NCBI RefSeq assembly: GCF_035582795.1
Contig: NC_134382.1
Location: forward strand, 10,544,501 to 10,608,500
Direction of reading: 5' to 3'
Source of the DNA: Mycteria americana
Lineage: Eukaryota > Chordata > Aves > Ciconiiformes > Ciconiidae
DNA: 64,000 bases
Every line of letters begins with the position of its first letter. Positions within the stretch are counted from its first letter, which is position 1. Below the pieces are notes generated by a model. It saw nothing but the letters and a program-made list of their open reading frames with translations. It was not told the DNA's origin and did not search any database. The position numbers and the translations under genes are program-made. Below, piece by piece: positions 1-13,600 of this stretch.

Positions 1-1514
1 GATCTGGGCTCGGGGCAATTCTTTTTTCTTCTTATTACCAAGGAAATTGCTTCATTGCCTAATTGAGAACTTGTGCCACCACTGGAACGTGGGGCAGGGG
101 ACTCATAACCATCACACACAAACCTCTGTCCCAGTCGAGTCCAAGGAAAGCCTCGCCTGTAGCAAACACAGCTCTAACTCCAGTTAAAGCTACGATTAAA
201 GAAAGAGCAAGGAAGGAACAGAGCCTAAAGTCAACAGCGCCAAGGAGGGTTTGGCCAATCTACAGTTTGTATCTGACTGAGAGAATCCTCTTTTTCTTTA
301 AAGGTATTATCTAAATGCGACTTAAGGGCCCTTTAAGCACTTCTAAATTGACACCTGTAACAACAATTAAAGTTCCTTAAGAGAGATGCGCTGTGAAAAA
401 TGCGCGAGAGCAGCCCGGCTCCGCCGCGTCGCCGGCGGCCACGTGCCTCCTCGCCAGCTGAAGCTGCAAGACCTCGTATCCACCCTCTTAAAACATCGCG
501 TTAAGACACGCTGTCCCTGAACCGAGTAGCTCGCACGGTCACCTTTCTGCCCTCTGTTCTCACTACTCCGGGGTTGGAGGCTTTCAGGCTTTGCAGAAAA
601 TGCTCCTCTCCAGCCCTTCTCAGTGGGAAAGGACCAGCTCCTGCCGTGGACTATCCCGATGTCAGCTCCTCTACATCCGCAAACTTACCTCCGTTTCTGA
701 AAGAGCAAGGAACCGCATGTCTGAAGGAAGAGATAGGTACTAATGGACAGTTAAAAAAAAAAGTCTTATTCTTTAATTTGCTGTTATAAATCCAGAATTT
801 GAGTAATCGTTACTGCCCTGTACCTGGCAGACTTAGCAGTCGGAGGGAAGAAAGGGCAGCCGTTTCTCGCTGCAACAGCACGAGGCACGTTTTCTCTTAC
901 CGTATACGAGGCACGGAGAACCATTCCAGCCGTTAGCAGTTGTTTGCTATAGACTATCATGTTACCAGATCAGAACATCTCTGAATTACCAAACATAGGA
1001 AACTCAATAACCTTCAAGAGAGAATTTGTGTATTGCACAAAGGTTAATTAAATAAAGCTTAGCAGCCCCAAAATAAAGCCTAGCCAAAGATATAACTGAT
1101 CCAGCTAGTCAGAGCTTAACGATTTTCCCTTCTGATGTGGCGGCCCATTGCCACGCTCCCCCAGGCTGAGCTTCACTCCACAGGGCATGACCCCAGGGCT
1201 TCTTTGTTTGACCCAACCTTAATCAGCTTCCTTCTCCGATTCCAGCAAATCCCTCCGCTGATGGTAGCCAGGAATAAAGGCTATTGTACAGTACGGAGCT
1301 ATGTTTCACAGCGAGTCATGATAAGCATTTCCTTTCCAAACATCCAAGTTCCCCAAACATTACAAACAGTGGCCAAAAAAAGTAGAGAGCAGATTATTGG
1401 AGTTCTGCAGATAAAACAATGGCTAGGATAAAAACAACATCGGGGCATCCCTCGCTCTTTATCCCCTTCACTTCCGACTCAGAATTAAAGGAAGAATTTG
1501 AAAAGACTGCTTAC
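1..1514 (-). other. MEGF6: MEGF6 intron, left end truncated
   Basis: This is noncoding sequence following the EGF-like exon in transcript order. No VDEC-type EGF exon, recognisable repeat or RNA gene is seen on either strand. The short open frames show no family features. Confidence 0.75.
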
Positions 1515-1619
1515 CGTACTGACAGCGAGGCCCTTGGAAACCAGAGGAGCAATGACAGAGCTGCGAAGATCCCTCTATGCAATTTCCACCGTTGAAACAA
1601 ACCCCGTAACTGCAGACAG
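1515..1619 (-). CDS. MEGF6: MEGF6 exon encoding the first EGF-like domain
   Basis: This exon is 105 nt long. The acceptor is CTCCCTGCAG and the donor is GTAAGC. It encodes VCSYGVCFNGGNC, then CHC and GFQGPRCQY, giving the six cysteines of an EGF-like module. The human counterpart reads CSASLCFHGGRC and GFQGPRCQY. The final G of the exon is expected to start the Asp codon of the following VDEC motif, outside the window. Confidence 0.95.
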
Positions 1620-4600
1620 CTGCAGGGAGGAGGGAGAGAATAATTCTTGCGATCACGATGGGAAGCGTACACGCGCTAATAAATACCCATTCACGGATTA
1701 AGTTCCCACGGCCCTGTAGCAAACTTGAATAGTGATAAAAATACTGTTGAACCATTTCTGAAAGGCGACTCTTTTTTTGGTTGACAACGCGATACTCAAA
1801 CAGCACACAAAGTCTCTCAAAATTTAGGATAGGAAGTAAAATACCTTAGGCAATGTCTAAGGGCTTTTCTTAAAGTGCAGCTAAGTGAGAATTCCCAGGA
1901 AAACATCAGCAGAGCTGCAGGGTTGTTGATAAAATAACTCTTTTCCAGCCGACAAGTCAGGTAAAATAGTCAGAAAATGACTCATGCAGAATCATACCAG
2001 ACCCTGTGGCAAAAAAGATAACTTATTTCTTTTGAAACCGGAGACATCTTTCAGGAACAAACCACGAGAAGCTGCTTTCCACCCCTCCGCCGAGCTTCCC
2101 TGGAGAGCTGGCTACCCAAACGCGGCGTCACCTTCCGAACGGGCCAGGGGATGACAGAGAGCTAAACTGTAAGTCAGCCTGAGCAGCCACATTTCTCTGT
2201 TCTCACCAAGCGAAGTGTAAAATGGACACAGAGGCAGAGAACGCTCAATTAGGCTTCTGAAATCCACCTTTTCAAGTCGTCTAAATAAAACCACAAACAA
2301 GGATATGTTTTTCCAGTGAAACGTATCTTTCTCGTAACTCACGAAACGCAGCCAATATTTCATATTTCCCACTAGCAAATGCCATCTCGAAAGGAGAAGT
2401 GCTGTTAACAAGTGACGCTGCCATGTGTGCTGTGCTTTGTCAAAGCGTAAGGACGCAGAACAAGCGCCTATCTTCCTTTTTAAGGCCATTTAAAGATTCA
2501 GACAATGAAATTTTCTCTCTCTTCACTGATCTGGACATAGCTGTGTTGCCGGCCAATTTCTCTTTTCTTTCTTTTTCCTGCACCTCCTCTTTTTCTTTCC
2601 CTTTTCACTTCCGTTGAACAGACTGTAACAAAATCCAAGAACAATGGGCTCGGGTAGGAATACATTGCACACAAGCCGTGGCGTACAGGCTAACGGGGAG
2701 CAAGAAGAGCTTGACCCGTCTCCATGGTGCAAGAGCTGTCGTGGCCGTACCTGGTCCGGCAGTTCCCACTCGCCTCCCCGAGATCCCGCTCAGCCCAGGC
2801 TGGATTCTGGACAGCCCTGGGCCAAGAGCAGCCGCGGGGACCAGCGTATGACAGCTTATGCGTCCCGGGAAGGAATGCACTGCAAGTGCCAACTGTGTCA
2901 TGGTCACCTGTGCGAGGGGCCCTCGTGTCCTACTGATCCAGTTGATGGATCCAGAGAACATAATTATTTCAAGTAGCTGGAATTACAAAAGACAGAGCTG
3001 GCAATCCAAAACCTGTTGGCTCAGAAATGCAGATTTACTAGAAAGAGCACAGAATGCAGGCGAGCGGACAAATGCTGACGGAGCCAAGCGCAGCTTACAC
3101 TACGATTTACTGTGGATCGTGTGCCGGCTGAAACGGGCTGCTGCCCCACACGGTCACCGACCGAAGTGGCTTGCCAAGAGAATCAGTGAACCATCAACCT
3201 GCAAACATACACTGCATCCTCAGGAAGATGCCAAGCCTCCTCTGCTGAAGCAAAGATGGAATTTGTCTTTGGCCTTAGCAGAAACAATAGAGGAAAAAAT
3301 GCGCGCGATGCTTTTCTCCTGCTAGGAGAGCTAGGGGTTATTCCAGTCCCGAGGCACACACGGGGGTAGCGGAGCTGCTGGTTGGTGTAAGCTGATCGCG
3401 AGCAGTTGGTGACCCACTCCAGAGCCACGCTCCGCACTTGCCCCAGCCAGGCGCAGCTGGCCTTGCCGATGCAGCGCTCCTACGCACAGCAGCTCTTCGG
3501 GCTGGAGAAAAGCGGAGTAACATCAGAACTGGCCTCCCCTACAAACTTCAGCAGTCACACTTTCTTACAAACAATCGGACTGCCTGGGTCAGGGTAAAGA
3601 ACGTTTTCAAGGATTTCACTTTGTAAAGGAAAAGCCCGAGACGTTTCAGAGCGACCGCAGAGTCCCGCGTGCTCCCGGCCACTCTCATGCCGCGTCTGCA
3701 ACTCCTCTGTTAACGTGATGTGATGTCACATCATTTAACATGATGTGATAAATTCACATCATGTGGGAAAACAACACAGCGGCATCTCCTGTGTTAACGT
3801 TACCTGGGCTCACGAGTGCAGACAGCCTAAATAAATGAATAAAGAAATAAATACAAACTCCTGGAAAAGCCATTTCTTCTTCTCTAAAGCTGCAAGGCTG
3901 CAAGTCCTGCGTGTCCTGACTGCCTTAAGGAAAAAGCTGGAGAATCAGATACATCTCCAGCAGGTACAGCCTGGGAACCACCGTCAGCTTCTCAAGCGCG
4001 TGCAGTGAGGCCCCCCCGAGACACCGGTGGCAGCGGCCGGCGAGGAGGGCAGCGCGCGGTCCTGGGCACGGGCTGGTGGAGAAGTCCCCAGCCAGAAGGC
4101 TCTGGCCCCTGCTCGAGGCCAGCGATGAAACGGCACCTTTGCCGTTAGCGACTGAACACGCAAAGCCTGTGATTAAATTACAAACCTACGTATGATATGG
4201 GACCGCCTGGAAACAATTATAACGGCACTCACTGGACTAAGGTTTCCACACGCACTCTGCCTATAACTTTTCCCTCCTATTTGCAAGCTGGGAGCCCCCC
4301 TGGCTTCTCTTTCCATTCCAGCTAAAGCTGTAACTAATTAGTAACAGAAAAAGCAGGTCTGTGATTACACATTTCATTTTGTGTCATTATAACTGGGGAG
4401 GAAAGGCACCCCGTGCAGGCTTCAAAAATGGCTGCAAAATACTTGGCACAAAATATTCCGTGCCTACTCCAAAACACCAACTGGGCACTCAGAAGAAAAA
4501 GCAATCGCAGATGGAAACAGCGCGAGGAAGCGTTTGCATTTTTGGGGCACATTGGCAGGACATTTTGTGCACGCCAGAAGATAAATTTGCAACGTTACCA

Positions 4601-7600
4601 ATGCATTTTCAAAGATAACTTGAAACTTTAAGACATACCCACAAAATCAGAGATGGGAAAGAGCAGGTACTGCCTGCACAAAAGAAACCCAAAGCTCGTG
4701 GGTGTCAGCTTGCCACGCCTGAAAAAAACCTTCCCTCCTGATTCCAGGTCTGCTCGTAGTTGCCCCAATGGGAGTCACGCTTTGCTGGCACCAGCATCCC
4801 CTATAATCAACGGAGGTTGCCTGGGCAGTAAAGGCAGGTCCTTTTTCTCTCCCCACCCTCACCTCCAGCCTCCTCTCCGCTAAGTAACGAAGGTGACGTA
4901 GTTAGCACAGTGCAGTTCATGTCCTCAAAACTCCTAAATGCTGAAAGGTTCCATCAGCTGCACAAAGTGCACGGCAACTCGCGTGAAGCTGCCTGAAATC
5001 CTCTGCCTGCTGACGATAGCTCGGGGAGAGACGAAGCGGCACTTTGTTTTGGGGCTCAGTGAAAGTCAAATCACTGGGTCAACCCCTGGTGGCGGCCAAC
5101 CCCTGGGCACTTAAATTGTCAGGTATTTACACAGCTCTTATCATAGTGCAATCAGTTACAACCTTCTCTACAGGGGAGTCTAATAACCACGTTACTAAGC
5201 TTCCCACTATTCTCCTCCTACCGTTGGATCCTCCATATATCAAGTATTGGCTCTGTTTTTCCCTACAGAAACACAATTGACTTCCTAATTTCTCCTCTGA
5301 GCTAAATCCTGATGCTGTCTTACACAACGCTTTCCACCTAGTCTGCGGTGATTAAGAAGGTTTTGTGAAGGTTTAGGTGAAGATGACATTCTACAAATTA
5401 GGTTTGCTATCCAAACGCACACTCTTACTAGACAAAGCTACGTACCTACTTCAAGGACGTTTGCTCTATCGCTTCTTTTACAATACAACTGTCAGAGCAC
5501 CCTGGTTGGAGGCAGGGCTGCCAGGCACAGGACCTCCCTCGCAGCTGACCCAGCTCCAGCTCGCCAGCCTGAGCGATAACTTCAGCTCGCTCCAAGACTC
5601 GTTCTCACTGATATCCAAACTCCCCAAACTTTGCACCTTAGATGCACTAGAGCTGAAATACTCGAGCCCCAGTGTCGGCTCTTTTAAGGACCTGATGATT
5701 TTTCAAATCCCCCCTCCAAAAAAAGATTGTTTAGTAATACAAAGGCAGCATTGAAGTCCAAATACTCGTCTACTCAAACTAATGAAACAGTGATGAAGTG
5801 TTGTTTCAGAAAGCCAGTTACCTTCTCATCTAACGTTTTAGTCACTTTCCATAGCCACGCACCCTTGGGGCCCTCGGTGATCCCGTATCAATCCTGCGCT
5901 GGCCTGCTGGTGCGGAATATTGGAACGTGGGAAACCCTTTCACGAGCGTCCTGCTCAGCTGAGCCGCGCCGGGCGACGCCTGTGATGGCAAACGCTTCCC
6001 CGTGCGCGTCCTCCCACGTGGCGAGGCAGAAGGAGCTCCCGGCAGCGAGCGTTTCATTGCAACTTCCCATCTCTAGGTGTGCGCCAAGATTTTCTAGGGC
6101 TGCAGCCTTAAGTTTTTGCTAGCTCTAGTCTTGCGAGAAGGGCTGTCTTCTGCTTCCTTCCATTCCTTCAGGCCTCAACACCATTAGATAGAATTGACTA
6201 GTAAGCATAGTAAGGTGGTTTGGTTGTCCCTGAAGCCTTCCCCTTAATCACCTAAAAACCAGACTTTAGAGAGGGTCCCAGTAAAGCTCAGCCTGGCTCC
6301 ACGCTGCCCCGTTTGCCAGCAGTGCTCAGCGCCGGGAGGCGGCTCAGTGAGACCCAAAGCACAGCAATGGAAAATATTAGAAGCAATCGCAGCGACACAA
6401 ATCAGGGATTAGAAGATACGGGTGTTATTCTTGGCTGTGCCCCAGATCTCCTGAATAACCCGGACAATTCCCTGCTCTGTGCTTCAGGCTGGCACGCTCG
6501 GAGTGGAAATCATAATAACCTACTTCCCAGCCCAGTGGGGCGGAGGGCCCTGCGGGTCTCCCTCCTCCGCGCCTTCCACGCCTTCCGCAAACTAGCTCCT
6601 AATTCAGCGCGACATAATTGTAATGCAATGAAATTTGGGAAAAGGGTGACGACGCTGTTCTGGGAAATGGGAAAGAAAGGGTAAATTACAGAAAGCATCA
6701 CCTTCTTCTGTTTGAAACGCCAGGCAATGTCTTTTGTGAGGATTTAGCAAGGTGGGATTCTTGGGAAGTCAGAGACAAGGGACTGATTTAAAAGGAAGAG
6801 TGATGGAGAACAGCATTTCTCCTACAACGTACGGGCTCACCGAAGTACAGCACGGCCACGCTCTGCAAGGACAAAGACGGTCTCCCAGGGGAGCGTACGT
6901 TGGAAGTTGAACCAATACCAGCCTTGATCCCAGGCAAAAGGTTCAGAAGTTCAGTCAAAGCCTTTCAGCTGACAAAACAATGAGCCTCCAGGAGCCAAGA
7001 GCTGATGTACAAAGGCAAGTCAGCCTAATAGGGAAATTAAATTGTTAACCGAACACATTTCCTGCCGAGCCTTCCAACCTGTATCGCAGATAATGGAGCT
7101 GCTCCCCCGACGCCAGCTCAGCCGGCTCCTGTGTGCCTGTGCACGCTTGCCTGCGCGGCCAGGCTCCCGGGGTTATGCAGCGAGCCGGGCTCGGCCGTGC
7201 CCACGGAGCAAGCACGGCAGCCGAGCCCGGCTACTGCGGCGGGCCCTGCTGAGCGCTCTTTCCCTGCTCGCCGGCTCATATGCTAAAGCTAAGCAGAGTT
7301 GGCAGGAAGAAATGCGGTTCAGCGCGGGGTAACTCATTCTGGAGCCTTTTAATAGGCCGTTTGTGACTAATAAAAGTTTCTCTTTTAATGAGGCGATTAA
7401 AATTCAGCTGCTTTCTACTCAGCCCCTGGGGATGCTCGGAGGGGTTTTCATCGTGTCTCAGACTCTGATGCTTCCTCCCACCTCCTCACCAAACGAACAT
7501 CAACTCTCCCTCTTTACCTAGGGCCAGGCTCTACCTCTACCTGAGCTAAAAATCAGAGCAAAGCATGATCCTAACGAGGGCTGGATAAAAAACGAAGATG

Positions 7601-10600
7601 AGGACAACTGGGGACGGTGACTGAAGCTTTAGACCAGCAGCTCGAGCCGAGCTCCTCCGGTAGCTCCACGGAGGTATCCAAACAGCAAACACACTGCGGC
7701 GCAGGGTGCCGGGCAGCGTGGGCTGCGCGCGCCCGAGCAGCAGAAGCTGTCTGGCCACACAGCTGCACGACGGCCAGGGCTGGCTAAACCGCTTCTTGGC
7801 CAGGCCGTGCTCACCGAGGCTGTTCCATTTCCTTGAGCTAGCTCATTAAAAATCGACTCGGGTATTTCCATCCCACTCCGCAGCAGAGCCAGGCTCTCTC
7901 CCCGGCCGCGGTCCCAGCTACGACTTGGCCTCGCTGCTGTTCCAGCCTGAGCACAGAGCCCGCGCTTTCTGCAGGAGCGTGCGGTCAGGGCAGAGCTGCA
8001 CCGGCACCTCCCGCGTAGTTCACAGGCGGCATTGCAGCCGCGACAAGGTCACCAGTACTAAATCTTCTGGTAATGGTCTCCTCTTGAGCCTCTTCCATAC
8101 TAGTTGCTCTCCTTGGTGCCTTTCTGCCTCATCGTGTCATTTCTGAAGATGGCAGGGGCTGGCCCAAGAACACAGACACGACGTCTGCGGCTGAACTCCA
8201 GCTCCTCCATGCAGACCGAGAGCTATAGACTTGGTGGGACTCGGCTTTTCAACATCTCGAGCTGAAAGTAGAGATCACGGGGATCACTAGACGTGCAGGC
8301 CCCTCGTCCTAATCAGCAAGGGCTTTAACTGTGTTATTGAACCCATGAGGAATTTAAGTAGCATCTCAGAGGCCACTTGAAACTCAGAAGCTTAGTCTGA
8401 AAGTCAATCTATCAGTAATCAGGCAGGGAAAGAACCTGACGCCATGCTAAAAATGCAAAGGGTGTCTTGACTTCTGACCTTTTTCCTTCCCAAACGGGAC
8501 GGAGCGGATGAATGCTCCAAGACAGCGGGCAAGGGAAACACAAGGAGCCCTCGCACTTCTGCTACCAGCAGAAGAGACGGGACAAAAAGCAGGCACGCTG
8601 CAATGGAACCGGGCACCCTGCCTTTACCAGGGGAGATCTGACAGCTCCAGGGGGGTTATGAGCGAGCACGGCTGTCAGGATTTCAAATGGCACAGTAGGA
8701 GAGGAACAAAGAAATCAAATATTCTCTGAGACTCGTGAGATCTCTGTGGAGCCATTAGTCTTCAGACCACTTGGCTTCAGCACCATTTTACAGGGTGTTT
8801 CTATGAAATTTTCCATCTCTTTCCAAGCTACTTGCTCCCAGCAGAGCCCACGCACTCTGAGTCACTGAGTACGGTCCTCGCAGCTCCGAACTGGCCATTT
8901 TCTCACCTGCAAGTGCTTAGAGACACAGACCTGCATGCGAGGAAAAGGAGTACACCCCTTTTTTTGCTACAGCCGGCCACCAACCCAGGCAAACAATGAG
9001 CACACTCAGCACGGTGGCTGCAACGGGGCGAGCTCTCTTCTTCCAGGCACCGGTGCAGGCTGAGAGCCCAAGCAACTCGACCGAACCGGCACCCGCGGCG
9101 GCGCTGGGACCTCCCGTTTCACAATGCTATTTAACGTTACTGTCAAACGCCAGACAGTGTGTCACCTTCAAACAAGAAGAAAGCAACAGGCCTTGGCCAG
9201 CTACACACAAGTCTACAGCGGTGAAAATTTCCCCTAATAAAACATCGCGTGGGTTGGGTTTTTTTTACTTTTCAGGAAAAGGGATGAACGGTCCAGCATG
9301 TGGAGCAAAGAGAGCACCGCAGTGAAGTGATGCCAGCCTCCAAGGGAAAGCAAGATAAGATGTCCTCGCCGGAGTGCTTCCACTGCACGGTGCCCAACAG
9401 CTCTAATTAAACTGTCAACAGCGATGGCCTTCCCCACCTCGGTACTCCTGGAACACCATCAATGATCTCTGGAGACAGACAGGAAGGGCCACAAATCCTG
9501 TTGACATATTTTGGCATAGCTTCGTTGCCTTCAGCAGAGCTATGCCAGTGAACGCGGGCTGACTCGCGATTGCTACATACAAAATAGAAAATCCTCTAAC
9601 GTCCATAACGCCCCGGCTATGTTTCCCTGCCTCAGCAGTTCACTAATATTTACCGACTCATTTCCCCTGCCAGTCCTTCCTACACCCGCTTCTGGTCCAG
9701 AAGAACACGCTCGTACTAAGGTTCAGGCCACCAGCAGGAAAAGTCATCACACCCCTGCAACCCAAACGCCGGGAGCTCCTCAGGAGGGAGGATTCATTTG
9801 CACAGAAGCCAGCAGCGTTCCCCAGCACAGCCTGCGGAGCGGGGCAGAAACTGCGGGCTCAGGGCACCGGCCACGCTGCAGGAGCCGGGCAGAGCTGTCC
9901 CGTTTGCCGCGGTCCCGCCTGCCTTCCCTGCCAGACCAGCGCCGGCTGCGGGGGGGCTGGAATCGGGGAGCGAGGGTCCCCTGGCCGCGCGTCAGCCACC
10001 CAGCCGGTCTGTGCCGCTCTCCGGGAGTCAGGAGATGATCCAGAGCAACGTAACTTGAGTCTCCTGCCCCGCAAAGGGCGCACAGGGGCGAGCTCCCTGA
10101 TGTGCAAGTTGCACTTAAGGTGTGTGAACACCGCTTTTTTCAGTCCGAGAAACTTCAGGTTACAGCACAGTCCCCGTTTTAAAATGAACGGCGTTCGACC
10201 AGATGCGAATGGCTGAACAGAGGCACAGCCCCACGCATCGGAAACACGCGCGTCTCCCGGTGAATGTGTAACACAGAAGGTGGAACTTTTCTATTCTCAG
10301 CGTCACAAGAGTATTAAAAAGACTTAAATCAAATATTGAAATAAATAAAGAGGTTAGAACGCGAGCTCCAGAAAGGCACTTGGAAATCCAACACACGCTT
10401 CCTTGTGAGCTTACGCCAGGTATGATGGGGGCAAGCTCTGACTCTGGAAACTGAACCCCCTCGGCCGTAAGCACCAGTTCCACGCTGTCACGCCAGTGAT
10501 GCTCTTACTTTCTAGTTTCTCCCTCCTGCCATGCCAGAATCTCTAGTGACGTGGTTTTAAGCCAGCCGTGACCCTCCCTGATGCACCACATACATCTCGT

Positions 10601-13600
10601 CCGAGCGGCTCGCCAGCCAAAGGTCGTGCCCCACCTCAAACCCCCACCGACAGCTCGGCAGCAATTTCTGCTGAGGTTTTTGAGTCGGCGTCATTCTGCT
10701 TTCGCCGAGCGCGCCAGGGCTGGCTGTCCCTACGAGCTGTTAGAAGGGAGACAGAACCACACCAGCTGCCTGCCACAGGAATATTATTTAAGATGCTTTG
10801 AGTACTCGGGGTTAGCCAAACAAAGAGAGAGTCGGCTGACAATTGCTAGGACAGTGCAGCGGCCGGCAGCGCAGGGGTGGGAGTGGGTTTGCGGTTAACC
10901 AGTGCTGTGCCGTGGCACAGGGCGCGTTACTGGCCTCGATTTGCACGTTCACGTCCTTCCTGCGAAAATACCGTTTAGCTGATGGTGTCACCCTCATTCT
11001 CACTTTGAAATACAAAGGTTAACGGACGGAAGCGAGGGAAAAGCAAGGACTTTGTAACCTGTTCTTCAGCTTATACTCCAGCTGCAAAACATCTACTGGC
11101 TTTGCTACTCTTGGGAATAAGACACAGAAAACATGTAAGCAAGACCCATTTAAAAGAGAGCAACGGGAACTACTGAGGTATGTGCGACAAGAAAATAAAC
11201 GCCAACAGCTTGCCCGTCGCATCGGCAGCAAGTTTGAAATTGGTAGGGAGAGTCAGAGTATTTTGTCTCCAAACGGGCGGGACCTCCCTCTCGTTTTTAT
11301 TCCAGACCGACTCTGCAGTGAGCAGCCCAGCGAAGACCATTGCCCAGCCTCTGAGGGTCCCGATGATGAGGATGATGAGTTAAGAGCGTGCCCTGAAGAG
11401 CTTTATTTCCGTTTCTCTGCTTCCTTCCTGGATGGAATTACTCACTTCCTCGGCAGGAAAAATCATTACGGAACGCACTTGTCTGAGTTCAGCTGAGGTC
11501 ATTATCTGCTGGCTGACAGTGGGTTATTAGGCGCCCATGGAGTTTCCTCTGGCACAGTGGGGTTGCTCTCCTGCGTTGCAGGCTTTTGAATAGGAAGAAT
11601 AAAGATTGGTTGCTAGACACACCTTTTCTTTTCTTTTTTCTTTTTTAAACCTTTTCTTCAAGCATCAAAGCGCACAGAAGGTACATGCAGGCTCTTTACA
11701 GAGCAAAAGATGACTAGCTGTGGGAGACATTTTCCTATATTGTAGGTCAATTACAATCAAAATCACCTTTACGATGGAGTTGGACATGGCTAGCTTTCAT
11801 TCCCTTGATGGCAAGGCAGGTCAGATCCCAAATGCTTTGTTGGTTTGCCCGCCTATTACTTAAAACGAAAGCTGCTTTTCTATGGCGAGGGTAGGAGTGC
11901 ACCTCCAAAGCCTAATTCAGATAAGATCAGAGCTCCATTATGCAACTAGGCAGAGAATTAATAATATACCACGGGGAGCGTGTGCGATTCTCCCTTGATG
12001 GTGACATTTATTTCTACACATATGCTCAGATAAACCTTTGTTTGATTCAAGAGAAGATTTTACTTTGCTTTCAACATCTCAAAAGCAAAGTTTAAAGTTA
12101 AATATTTCCCCAGCTGGACGTGGCCGTGGTGTTTAGGGGAAGGAGCCAGGAGCTACGCAGCATCTGCCTCCCATGTCAAGCAGTGCAGCCTGGAGGGGGA
12201 GGCGGGAATATGGGGCCCACAAGGATAACGCTGCCTCCGTCTTCTGCAATAACAGCATAAAATCATCTTATATACTAATATTTGCACATCCCTAGCCTGA
12301 CTCATGAGCAAATCTGAACACGTATTGCAGCTTCCCCGCACGGCTGGGAAGTACATCCTTCCATGCCTCTTTTGCAGAGAGTTACACTAGAGCAAACACA
12401 AAGAGGAGGAAAGCCAGCCACAGAACACAAAAGTCTCGCGTTCTGGGTCTCCGCTTCAAACCTCGTGAGTGCCGTCGCTTCACCCATGCTGGCAGCTTGG
12501 TTTCTCCTCTGAGGCTGATGCTGTGACATCCCTTGCTGGATCCCACCAGCCCTGAAGCCGAACGCTCGCCCTTTGGCTAAAGGAGGGAGCAGACGAAGGG
12601 GAGGACGGCAGAGATCTCTAACCCCTGGCAGGGGTACCCCAAGCTCAGCCAGCCTTAAAAACGACAGACCTAGTACCTGACGCACACACGCCTTTCCAAA
12701 GTAGTGGAGGAGTCGCATGCCCTTACAAGTGAGTCGATGAACGAGTCCCGCTCCCGGCCGCAGTTCGGGGTGAGGAGCGGGGAACGGCCAGGGAGAACGG
12801 CCAGGGAGAACGGCCAGGGAGAACGGCGGGAACCTCCTCCAAGCGACCACGCGCTGCCAGCCAAAATTCACGGCCTTCTGGAGCACGGCAGTGAAGCCCA
12901 ATCGCAGCCTGCTGCAATCAGTCAAAGGCCGCCTCTTCCAAGGAAGCAGCTCTCGCGAATGCCGAGTAAGACCAACTAGCCGGCAAATTAGCCATCGAAT
13001 TAGCAGTCACACAGACAGCAATTACTGGGTTTTGTAATCAGAAGTCCACTCAGGGCTTGGATCGCAGCTTTCCAGAACTTCTGCCAATGGCACCATTTGA
13101 AACACCAGTTTGGGCTTGATTTTAAACGTTTAGTAGCATTTGGCAACTAGATAAATGAATGTGACTCTGAAAACCCTTTCATGCTGCGATGAGGAAATTC
13201 TACAAAGAGGGAAAGCAGCGCACAGCACTTCCTGGGAAGCCAGAGAAAAATCCTGCTGACACAGAGCTAAAATAAATAAAAATAAAAAACCAGAAGCAAA
13301 CAACAAAAAACCCCAGTTCTTTTTAAAGACATTTTTATAGCATTTACTGCAGGCACAGGACTCGCGATGAGCACCCTCAGCCAAAAATACTGACAGTAGC
13401 ATACGAAGAACCTCATCCGAAGAGCGCGGTACTTACGGTGGAGACAGCCGGCGTCCTCTCCGAGCTGGGACCATCCCGGGCAACACCTGTACGCGGTCTG
13501 GTATTTCACCTTGTACACTTGCCTGGAGCCCGTGTAATACGCGGTTCTGAAACACAACGAAACAAGATACCGCTCGAACAACGTTAATTCCTGCAGAATG

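Larger units (their letters stand above)
1620..13436 (-). other. MEGF6: Large MEGF6 intron (11.8 kb)
   Basis: This is the intron between the EMI and EGF-like exons. No other exon is needed, because the phases of the flanking exons join directly. It holds palindromes near 3.7 kb, a 13-bp tandem repeat at 12.78 kb and an AT-rich block around 11.6-12.1 kb that could be a conserved noncoding element. No recognisable gene or transposon was seen in the rest. Confidence 0.8.

Noticed and set aside
3405-3430. GTGACCCACTCC word resembling the miR-551 seed region (human MIR551A lies in MEGF6)
   Set aside because: The match to mature miR-551 ends after about a dozen bases, and no precursor hairpin is visible.
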